Below, one piece after another: positions 34,274-46,200 of a stretch of 64,000 bases of DNA. Each line of letters starts with the position of its first letter. The first letter of the stretch is position 1. Under the pieces are notes generated by a model, which did no database searches, had not been told where the DNA came from, and saw nothing but the letters and a program-made list of their open reading frames with translations. Both the position numbers and the translations under genes were made by a program. Origin of the DNA: Cynocephalus volans (taxonomy: Eukaryota > Chordata > Mammalia > Dermoptera > Cynocephalidae); assembly GCF_027409185.1 (NCBI RefSeq), contig NC_084467.1, forward strand, positions 14,622,501 through 14,686,500. The letters run 5' to 3'.

Positions 34274-37200
34274 TGACCGGTAAGGGGATCTTAACCCTTG
34301 ACTTGGTGTAGTCAGCACCACACTCAGCCAGTGAGCGAACTGGCCATCCGTATATGGGATCCGAACCCGGGGCCTTGGTGTTATCAGCACCGCACTCTCC
34401 CGAGTGAGCCACGGGCCGGCCCTGGAGCAGGCTTGAGAGCAGGTGACAGGAGAGATCTTGGCCACAAATGTCCATCACAGATGTAAGGGTATAGGTTGAC
34501 AGTGTAAATCCCTTCCCACAGTAGGGGCTGTTTGTTTCTCAGGAGCAAAATGGAGAAGCAGCCATCTAGATGTTGACACAGGGTCAGAGCCAAGAGCACA
34601 GACATTTTACACCCTTGCAGAAACAAGCTGGGCCTCCAACAGCTTCCTTACCTTAAACATGTTGTAAATGAGATCAACAAGGGCCCAAAAGAGAAGGGAA
34701 GAACGATAAGCAGAATAGTCCTTCACTGCCTTATCCGTCAGCCTGGAAAAGAAAATCAAATCCCATGAAGTTCCTAGGAGGTTACTTAGAACAAAACAGG
34801 ACAGAGCAAAACATTTTGGGAACAGTGGAAGAGTCATAGTAATCTATGCATCACATTTCCGGCTACTTTCCTGTATTTCTGGAAAAAAGCAGCTGTGGGC
34901 AAGAAATTCTGAAGCCCTAAGACCCCAAAATTTATTCATTACAAAACCGTTCCATGAAAATTCACCTGAATCTCTTAGTACTCATCTTCTAAATGAGAGT
35001 AAAATGGAAAAACGGGGGGAGATATAAGTTGCAACCTGGCAATCAAAGGCCACTGACTTAAAGAAATGCAGAGGATTACTGTATTTCGCTTGTGTTTAGC
35101 CCCTACACAAGCTCTTAGACTCTGATGGTACCTAACAAATGACACAAGAAACAAGGTTCTACTTCAGTCTTTACATTCCCACCAGGAGAAATTTTATAGT
35201 CAGTGGACCTAAACCAGCCAAATAGTAATTTGTCAAACACACGCTATGTTAAAAAACAGCACAGTGGTGGAAAATTGGCATTGAGCAATAGCAATGTCTA
35301 GGATAAAGCATGCAACCACCTCGACACCTCCTAAATCCTGGGATAATCCCAGAGCTTTTCACCACACCCCCTTGTTTCTAATAAGTATCATCTCCACTGA
35401 AGCTAGTGACTCAGTTCAGGATTAAAGATCCATCTGTCCCTCAGAATATGGGGGGCTGTGTCTGACAACATCCACTGCCTTCTCAGTAGACACTCCTGGT
35501 TTGAGGAAGGATTACACCAGGTAAAGCCACTATGAAACACAGAAAGACCAGACTCTCCTGGGCACAGGGAGTGAAATATCGGTGCCAGGACTCAGTTCCT
35601 ACCACCCAAGTTCTATAAGAGGTTTTGTTTGCAAACAGCCATCACATCTGTAATAAGTAACTAAGGCTGGATGAACCCTTGTCATGGAGTATTCTATACC
35701 GTGGCAACACACTGGAACACATCCCACGACGAAACAGACCCATATTAAAATGTTTAGTATGAAAATGCATGTGTATATGTAAGAATTGTAAAAATAAAAC
35801 AAGCATAGATGTTATTTATTATAGAAGCTAAAACTATATGGGCCTCAAGTGAAGGTACTGCCGAGCATGGGACAGGCCATCAACACCTACATTTAGTAAA
35901 TGTTTAATTAACTCACGAAAGTAAAGTAAAATAATAATGAAATGAGACAATTTCCTGCTTACTAAAATATGCTTCCTGTGCCCTCCCTTGGCCCCAATAT
36001 CTTCCAAAGCACCCACTTTTTCCCCTGCCTACCACACATGTGGGTGCTGCAGCCTAAGGAACTATACGGCAGGCCCATGGATGAAGACAACAATCCACTT
36101 CTCCGCAATTCTGCACCCTGGCAGATAAGATAACAGATAAGGCTCTGAGGGAAGCCTAAGTCCCAGGCTTAAATAAGGGAAGCCTAAGTTCCTGGCAGAG
36201 GAACCTTTTTTTTTTTTAATGTAAAACATGCAGAAGAGGTCAGCTTCTCTAGAGATGCCTTTTTATAAATCTGCTACTGCTGCCCATGCCATAACATACA
36301 GGACTTATGTTGGGCAAAGCCTGCTGCCAGTGACACCAGGATGACACCCTCTAAATACCCTTCCAGCAATGGTCTCTCCTCCAAGGGTGTCCCAACACAG
36401 TGCAAACCCTCAGCACCTCTTCCAATCTGTTTTGTGAGCGCCTCTTAGCTCTAGACCATGACCAAGTTTAGTCCTTCTCTATGACTGCTCTGCTTTGGTA
36501 AGCAGGAATCTTGAGTGACCCGGCCCAACTTAATTATTTAAAGCTAATTAGCGAAGGTGACTAAACTGCTACACAGAAAATGGCAACTCATGAATGTAGC
36601 TCACACTAGATTTCCTAATTAAGCTGTGACTAAATCAGCTTTTCCTTAACTGCCTGGGACAGTAATGAATTCTAGTCTCCTAACTGAAAGCAAAACAGCT
36701 CCTGTGGATTTAGATTTCACACTTGCCATGGAGAGCATGTGCCCAATAAAAGGCCACTCTACTTGCTATGGACGCAGGCTGAGTCTTACTTATCGACAAT
36801 TTAGTATTCTCAAGATCTAACTCTTGATTTCTAGCAGCTAGTTAACTACTAACGCTTCAGGCTCTTGGGAAACACTGGAAAGTGATATGTTTGGAAAGGG
36901 GGCAGGAGTTATGTAGGAATCGAATAAGACTAGCCCCCTCCCACTCTACACATGCAAGCTGATATTGGCCAGATTCAACAGTACAGCTTTAGCGTGATCT
37001 CTCTGAGCACGTGAGGTGCCTACAGACTAGCAACACCTGATAAACCCGAGCTGATGGAGGGAAAGATACCAGGTGTGCCAACTCAGGCACATGCTGTTTC
37101 CACTTGGTTTGTCATTATCATAGGCCTAAAAGTTCCCCCTCTGCTCTCCCTTGTTGGTCTGCAAATGTGGAAATGACCCCGTGGCTACCACGCTAAGGCA

Positions 37201-40200
37201 GAATCATAGGGACAGATTTTCTAATAATGAAGCAGAGGCACATTTCACTTAACGGCAGAAGCAAGCTGCCAAACCCATACCCTACTCTGTACTCCCCGAG
37301 GCAGGCAGACTTTTCAGGGCCACCACAGGCCTGAGTGGTGCACATGGAGTCCATTCCGTACACAGCAATTGAGGTGGTATCTCAAAGAGCTGGTTGTTGT
37401 TGATAAGTTTTTGTTTGCAGTTGTTTCTCTCAAGACACTCCCATCTGGCCCAACTCGCAGCACAAGTTCATAAAAACAAAGACTATTTCCTTCCTGAAAT
37501 GCTGTTCTTTCTTTGGGGAGTGTCCATATGAAGCAAGTGGATCCAAAAGAAGACAGGCTCATGGAACATGGGACAGATAGGATAGGAATATAACCAAGGA
37601 GGGAGAATGACAAGCTCTTAATTACTAGAAAAGAAAATTCTCAACTGCAGCCATGCTGGAACTTACAAGTTTGTGCCAAAACCTGCTAGATTTGGAGAAC
37701 CTTGTTATCTGTCTTAGCCCCTTGCCAGCCCTAATCTTCTCGTTAGTTCTATCACCCTGTGCCTGGCTGCCTTTCCTTCTTCAATTTTCTACAGCAGGTA
37801 AGCCTGGCTCCAGCTTTCTAGTGGCTGACCATAACACTAGAGTGACCATCGGCCCAGACTCTTGGTGTGAAAGACTGAGAAGGGTCAGTATCAACTGCTA
37901 CGTCAAATGACCATGCCTTCACTTAGCACCTATGTACTGCTAAGCAACTTTTAAACACACCAGGAATACATAACCCAGGCAACCGCTTCCTGAAGCAGGT
38001 ACTGACCTGGTGGCTCCCCCTGGAGCCACTGCCCGGGCCTGCGAGGTCACCAGCAGCCTCCTTAAGATTTCTACACGTGTGGCTCTCCACTGCTCAGGGG
38101 GCAGAACATGGAGGGCCAGGACTGTGAAATAATGGGGCCCGTCCACTTCAAAGGCACTCTCCACCCACTTCTCCTTGGGCTGCTCCAGAAAGCCTTGGAG
38201 GTTCTTCTCTTCTCGGGAGGTTGCTCGGGTTCTGGAAGAAAAGGGGCATGACAAAAGCAAGGTGAAGCAGGACACAGCAGCAGGGTGGGGGGTGGTATGT
38301 ATGTGGAATCTGCTGTTTGTTGCCTTCTCGTGAACTCTGTTGAAAATGTGTGTTACTGAACACCCCCCCACTCCCACCTCCTCTCTGGCAATCCAAGCCC
38401 TTCTTCCCCTTCCAGGCCCTTCTTGGTGGCACCTACCCTGCCTCCCTTTCACACCCCCACCTCAGCTCTGACACAATTCCAAACGCACTCTGGTGTCAGG
38501 CACTTTCAAAACACTCCAACATGGAATTCTAATGACTCTGGAAGCCTGGAGAAGTGAAGTGACATGCCCAAAGTCACCAAGCTAATAGGTGATGGAGCCA
38601 AAACGTGAATCTAGATTTCCCACACTTGAGTCCATAGCCTGAATTCTCCCATACTCCACAAAGTCTTATATTTAAATGGTTTGCACTAAATGTGCATCTC
38701 ATTCCTTTGCTAGGCTCCCGATTTTGATTTGTTTTCTTATGTTCTGTGTCCTCTCCTGCATTAGAACATAGCTACCTCCAGGTGGAGTGCTGCTGCTTGT
38801 TCTCACTCTTGCCTAAACAGCAATGATCACAACAAACTTTAATGCCAGGCACTGTTCTAAGTGCTTCACATGGATTATCTCATTCAATCCTCACAAGAAC
38901 CCAATGAGAAAGGTTCCATTATCCCAATGTTACAGAAAAGGAAACTACAGAGGAGTATTTCTGGGGAAAGAACTGAACTGTGAACCCACAGTCTGGCTCC
39001 AGAGCCTGTCCGTCATTAACTTCCTCTTCCTGCCAACAGCAAAGCTTTGACAAGTGGTCACTAAATCAGCCCTAAGAGATCATCCAAGTCCTTCCTGGTG
39101 ATATATTTCTGGCTATATTCTGCTCTCATGCCGTGAATGCTTGAGACCCTATCCTAATTCCTTGGAGGGAAAACAAACAAAACAAAACACACAACACTAG
39201 AAGCCATTAGAATCCAAGTTACCAGGTCTGTACAAGGCAATGCCACAGTCGCTGGACTGTGGGGAAGTAGGAGGGCAGAGTGCACAGACACCAGGCTTCC
39301 TTCCACTGCCTGCAAAACGGGAATGGATGGAATGGATGGATACACTTGACTTGACCTTCCAGAACCGTGGAGAAGCTGAGGCTTTTTGCCATTGCACGAC
39401 CTGCTCAGGCTTGGCTCTGGCTCATGGTGGCCATGGAGTGACATACCTGCCTTCACACACAAATGTTCAATGACAGGCACCCAGCCCCCTGTGATCAAGC
39501 TCACACCAATGTCAAATAGCCAGCTAGGGAAGCAGTCGCAGCTGAGAAACAGTGCCTCTGCATGAAGCTTACTGTTTAGTCTTTGACTGACCAAGGTAAG
39601 TGTGAGTGAGCCAACTCCCTCTCCAAGGAAAGGACCTCAGCATGAATGATGAATGTCTGGCACTTGAGCAGCACAGTGACTCCTGAAGTCACCAGCTGTA
39701 CTCCAGCTGGGTGAATCACAAAACTTTTTTCCTCACTGGGTCTGCTTTTCTCCCTGGAGAATGGAGCACTCCACTCTACCTCACAGCTGCCAAAAGACAG
39801 GTCTCTGCAGATACCAAGGGCTCTGTCAAGGGCCCCAAGAACACTGGTAATCAGCACTGCTCAGACCCGAAGCAGAGTCTGAACAGTGGGACATGTGTGC
39901 CGTCAATGCTGCCAGGGGCTGCTTCTGACTGTGTGAGGTGCTCAGCAGATGACGCAATGCACTCAGATGGAGACCTGCCCCTGCGTGTTTACAAGGAAGC
40001 CTGCGGTCTCCAGGTCACCTTTTATCTCACAAGGAAATGAGAGGGAAGGAGAAAATAACTGTTGAGAGAGGACCAGAAAGGACAAGAGACAGATTGTCCT
40101 GCTGCCTAATCTGCACCACAGCTGCCTCGGGGGGACTGTGCACAGCCTTTCAACAGGCTGCCAGCTGTCTGCCCAACAGAGTTGTCATACTCTGGGTAGG

Positions 40201-43200
40201 GGATGGAGCCACCAAGTATGAAACCATTTAAATAAAATCCACGAGCTAAGAAGAATATTCTCTACCCGCCTAAGTGCTTCTTTAAAATTACACTTCTAGG
40301 TATCAACCTAACTGTTCCATAATGTGCATATGGATAAAAATACAAATCTATTTTTTTTCTGGCCGCCTTCCTTCTCAGTTGACTTTCCCAGAAAATCTTC
40401 AACATTTCCCTTCCCCTCACGCTTGCCAGAAACATTACTTACTGGAGAGACAACAGATATAACAAATCCAGATCTCCACTTATGAAACAAGTCCTTAGTT
40501 CTTATGCATCCCCTTAGTGGGGAACCTTCACCTGGAACAACTCATCTGCCCTTGACCAATGACTGAGATCCAGCTCCAACCTATGGCCTCCCCCATTCAA
40601 TCGAATGGTCTGAAACTAGAAGAAGTAGCGGCTACACTGAAGTAGAGGCTTCAATGGCCTGGTTTCTCCCATTTCCTGTTCCCCTGTGAACTGAAGGTCA
40701 GTCCACCGATGCAGCCTTGGGCTGCCCATGGTGGGAGATAAGACAGTTTGGGAAAGGAAATCACCCTTGCTGCCTTATTCTGTGTGACCCAAAAAGCCAG
40801 CTGAACATCGCTACCCCAGTAAAAGTTGCCTTAGATCACACACTGGCCTTGGAACTAACCAGGGAGGAGATGGAAAAGCCAGGGGATCTTACTGGGCAGA
40901 GGAATGTAGGGTGAGTCAGCCAAGATGCCACCCACTGGGGCCCAGGATACTGACGTGTTCAGGACGTAAAGCACAGTGTGGATGATGTATGGGATCAGGT
41001 GGATGTTGCTCTCCCGGCCACCCCCGCCAGTGTCCGCACTGAACGACTGCTCCATGGCAAAGCGCAGGAAGAGCAGTTTGATGTCATGGATGTTGAGCTG
41101 GTACGTGGGCTCCCGCTGGCCTGTACATTCCTGGAGGTAAGTGTTATGCCTAGGGAGAAATAACAAATGCTGAAATGAGAGTGAGTTTCCTGGTAAAAAC
41201 CCACTTTGGAAGACAGAATCCCCCTCCGCCAGCACCCGGCCTAACGGCTGCAAAGGTTAACGAGTAGACAGAAGGATGAAAGGAGAGGTGAGAACAAGGG
41301 CTGGGGCCAGGAAAAAGACAAGACTTAGGACATTTTCATTTCTGCTCTGACTAAATGTGACACTCTCCAAGTTTTGATGAGAATCCACCACTTTTGGGGG
41401 ATCATTTTTTGATGGAAAAATGTAATGGGACACATCATGGCCACATCTGGAAATACATTTTGGAAGAAGAAATGTAGAACTTATCCATTCTGACTGACAG
41501 GGTGACCTACCCATAAGAATGATCTCTTCAGGAACACTTACTCTATTTTATGGAATGAAATGTTGCCCAATTCTAGAATCACAATAAAGCTAATTGAGAT
41601 CTTTTTTTAAAAAAATCTCTCCAGCCTCCAAATACAAGTTTTTTTCTCTGTCAATACACATTCCTATCTATCTGGGCTCTGTCCCTGATTAACTGGGTAA
41701 GTTACTCAACCTCTCTGTGTCTTCATGTCTTCACCTATAGAATGTGTATAATAACAACGCATGGTAAGTATTTAAATATGTTGCCCATTATTACCAGCAG
41801 GTGCCTATTTTATTGTTAAGTACCTTTTCTCCCCTGAGCTTTAACATAGGACTTGGGATGGGGCACAACTCCAAAAGGCATCAGCAAGGCATGAGGACCT
41901 CAGAGAAGCTTTACAGCTATTCTAAACTAGATTTTAGGACCAAGGAGGCCTTTAAAGGAGCCCAATATCACCCCTGCCACTAAGCCATTTCGTTATTCAA
42001 ACCTCAGAGCCACAGACCATAGACATGAATCTGGGAAATTCTGGCCTCAAGTACCAAGTCAGGGGTCCTGTGTCTTATGCCATAAGATCAACAAAGGAGG
42101 AAAGGTAGCATGTAACCAGAAATTTTACATAGTACCCCGGAAGCTGAGGGTGCCGGTTTCCCTCACTCTGTGGATGGGCCACGTCAGGTTATCATTTTAG
42201 TAAGCTCCCCCTCACCCCGTCTGCTCTGGACAGTTCCCCAGTCAGAAGCAAAGAGAGACATGGATTCCCAATGAAGGTGAAAGGAAATGGTGTCAGCAGG
42301 CACTGGGCTGATAGCTGATCTTTCCCCATCTCCTAGGAATCCCCTCCTTTCTACCTTGGAAAATGCTCTACACTCACCTGGCCAAGCAAGTAGCAAAAGC
42401 TGATTCTGGGACATGGGGTCCCCAGACTGGAAGGAGCCCATTGCATTTGGTGTTGGCATTCTGCAGGGCAGCACTTTCCCACTCTTCCCGGCCTCGAGCC
42501 AACCTGGATGGGAAGGAGAGTAGGGACAAGTGACTGCTGGAGTTAATTGGCAACCAGGCACCTGCATGAGTGGGGTGAGGGGAGGGTGTGGAAGGAAATT
42601 AGCCCATGCTCCTGAACTTACAGAGAGAATGAGGCATTTCTGATTCTCTTCACTGATTCAGGTAAGCAAGATTGCTATCACCAGCCTTGGGCCAAAGCAT
42701 ATTTTCCCCATACGGCAAGAATAGCTTGTGGGCCTATATGTTTTAAGGGCTGGCAGGCCCACCTCCTCCAAATCCAGAGGCCCACTCCTCCACTCTTGCC
42801 CAAGGCCCACTCCTCTGAGTAACATAAGTCTAGAGCTGAAGTGCAGATGAGGAGAGGGAAGGTATGGGCAGGCCTACGGAAGGAGCCATGCCACAAGAGC
42901 CAGGGCCTACCTGACGGCAGCCAGGTGGCAATCGTAGTGCACAATGTTGAAGTGGGATACAGTGCTGTAGCCCTGCTGTTTCCGGGGCTTATTCTCCATC
43001 TCCTCCAAGGCTACCCGCTTGGTAAAGGTATAAATGCCTAGGACCTTTGTGGGCTGCAAAGACAACAACATAAAAAGGCTGAGAGGTGAGGAGAAACTCC
43101 AAGTCAGGCTTTGGAAGGTGAAGCAGAAAAAGAGGGAACTGAGTATCCACCTTCCCAGGCAATGCTTTGGGATTCTGGTTGCTTTAACTGGGGAAGTGTT

Positions 43201-46200
43201 CAGGGAGTAGGTGATGGGCAGTCCCTCAGTCAAATGGTTATACACTTGGCTGGGCACAGTAATGAGGAGTGCAGGAGCAATCAACAAGAGGGTGCCATGC
43301 AGATGGAGAAAGACATGTACACCTAAGCCACCTTTCCTTTCTTTGTGAAGAGGAACAAGAAAAGGCCTTCGTGATGAGTCAATTTGCTTTTCCAACTTGT
43401 CAGGCAGCTCTGAGGAGCCTGCATTACAGCAGGACTAACACAGCTGGTGGCCCAGGGCACTGTTCTTCCATAGCCTGGGTGTGAGGAGCAAATTCAAACT
43501 GGAGAGGAAGAGGCCACCCCTGAGACCTTCAGGGGAGCAAACAGGTCACTTGCTGTTCTGCTGCTTTCCAGTATAATCTAGTATGGATGAGCCTAGAAAG
43601 TCAGGGTTCTGACCTTCTCTCCAGTTATCCTGAATGAAAGCAGCATTGTATGTTTTTTTAAAGCCCCCATTCGGAGTCAGAGAAGCCCAGGCTGAAATTC
43701 TGGCTTTGCCATCTGACTTTGTTTTCTTACCCATAGTTGGTGCTTTTTTACAGGCTTAAAGATAAAATTATCCAGTTTACATAAAGTTCTGAGCATGAGG
43801 CCTAACAGAGAAGGAATACAACGAGTGCCATTTGTCAGTGATGAAGATGATGATGACGATGATAGCTAATGTTCAAATCAGTTTGTCTTTCTGCCTTGAA
43901 AGAGAACAGCTGATCCTTTTGTCAGTCTCTCAAGAGGCAAACCTTGACCCTGGTCTAAGAACAAACTGGCCTGCAGGTGAAGGATGTCACCTGGAACAAG
44001 GGCCAGGCTATTCCACCAAAGCCCAGGCCAAGCAGCTGTACCTGGAACTTGTATCCCTCCCTGCAGATGCAGCACGTGAGGCCTGGCTCCTCGATCAGCT
44101 CTTCCATCTGCTTCAGGAGCGCCGTCTTGGTCACGACCTGGCCCTTTTCATTTGTCTGTACAGGAACCCAGGTGGCATGTGAGAAAGGGATTTCCACACT
44201 GCCTCCCACCCCAGCTTAGGAATGCTCAAGAACAGGGCTAACCTCCCACATACTCTAAAAAGACATCGAGAGGAAAGCCCTCTTCGAATGAGGGTAAAAA
44301 CCCAGATTCTTCTGCTATTCTCCTCTTCTTACAGGAATCACTGAAGCAGAGGAAACCATCCAGCTGGAACCCTGGCAAGTCGCCACTTGCCACCAAAAAA
44401 AGTCCCCTTTCTTTGTGCCAGTAATACCAAGTCTCAGCTGCCAACATCTGTTGCATTATGATTTATTTACTGTTCCCATGTGAGTCTTAAAACTGCTGAC
44501 ACTCAAGTTTGCTGGTTTGGGGAAGGCGCATGTAAGACAACTGCTTCCTCCAGGGCGGGACAGTGACACAGAGCCCTTTGTGTCAAACAGACCCAGACTC
44601 AAAATCCTGTCAACTGCTTATTAGTTATGTGCCTTGGCCTATTTACTTTACCTCTTAGTCTCAGTTACTGCATCCGGAAAATGGGAACAATAATGTCATC
44701 CTCATAGAAGCACTTGAGGGCTTAAATAAAATCCTACATGTAAGGTGCTTAAGCACAGTGCCTGGCATATAGCAAATCCTCCATAAATAATGGTTATTAT
44801 CACTAGTTTTACTGTTTTTGTGAACTTGCTAAGTCATTTAACCCCTGAGTCTCAGCTATATAGCAGAACAATAATAGTCTCACCTCTGAGAGTGTCTAGC
44901 ACACCTCGTTCCTTCTTCTCCATCTGCCCATCCTTCACCTTCACTGTCCTCAACCCCAGCTCTAGCCCAAAGCACAGATGGCTATCCCATGGCCAAATCC
45001 TCATCAACAGTGTGAGCAAGGTGGGCCTGGGAGGTGACTTTACCGTCATGCCCAGGGTGCCCAGAGCCTTCTGCCTCATGGCCATTGCCATGCGCTTCTT
45101 CTCAGCCCGTGTCTCCCTGCGGGCTGCGTCAATCTTCTTGTTCACATCCGGGTGTTCCCGCAGTGCCTCCAACAGGTTCTCTGCCAAGGTCCCAATGCCC
45201 TCATCACTGGATACCTGCTCCAGTTTATGCAGGTTTGTGATTGAGTCAGTTCCGATCAGAACCTGCCAATAAGAGACCAGAGAGATGCATGCCTCCAATC
45301 ACGTAGGCCAGCCTTCTTCCCAGGACCTTAAAGGTTTAGAAAATCAACTAAATGTGCATAATCTTATGTCATTTGCTCAGCTGCAATCAGATCCTTTGAC
45401 TCTACACTCTGAAAGATACAGACAAATGGAAGAGGGTTTGGCTCTGCCACTGACTTTGACCAGTTATTGTGCTCTTTAGCTACAGTATTCTCATCTATAA
45501 AATGGGGACAGTGCCAGGATTGCAGTAACGATTAAAAATTAGGTGACATATGTAAAGCATCCAGCACGATGGAAGTAGAAAGAGGCCAGGAGAAAACACC
45601 CTTACCCTTGGTAAGACAGAAGCAGCCATGACGAAGCTTGAGTGGTGAACTCACCAGACAGAGCAGGCCCTGGATGTTCATAAGGGACTGCCCTAAGTTC
45701 TTCATCTAGGAGCCTTCTGGGTCCACCAAACTGGGAGCACAGTTCTCAATCTAGGGATACTAAAGGTACAACTACTACAAGTAGGAATGGAGATTTTTTT
45801 TTTTTTAAACTTTCTAAAGATAGATATCAACAAGAAACCCCTGTGCTTGAAAAGTTTGGCAGTCACCGCCCTAGGTCCCCAAGGCATGAAGCCAGGGGAA
45901 GCCGAACCCAGCCGCAACCAGGTAAAGAGCACATCAGAAACACCATTTCCACGCAGGTAGCCCTCCATAGCCACCGCAATTGCTACGGCTGCCGCAAAAG
46001 CAGCTAGTCTCTATAGCAGCAGTCACAGCCACCATGTAGATAGCACACCAGACTCTCAACTGCATTGACACGAGGAGAGGTACCAGCGAAGAACAAAAAA
46101 AAAAGGAAGAGGTCCTCTCTCTCCACAAAGCACACTCCAGAGTAATAGAAGAAGCACCTGCTTTACAATAACAGGGGAGGACTTGATCACAACTGTCTCA

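Noticed and set aside
38350..38532. Short plus-strand open frames opposite UBR4 exons and introns
   Set aside because: Shadows of minus-strand exons or intron sequence; splice-consistent coding exists only on the minus strand.
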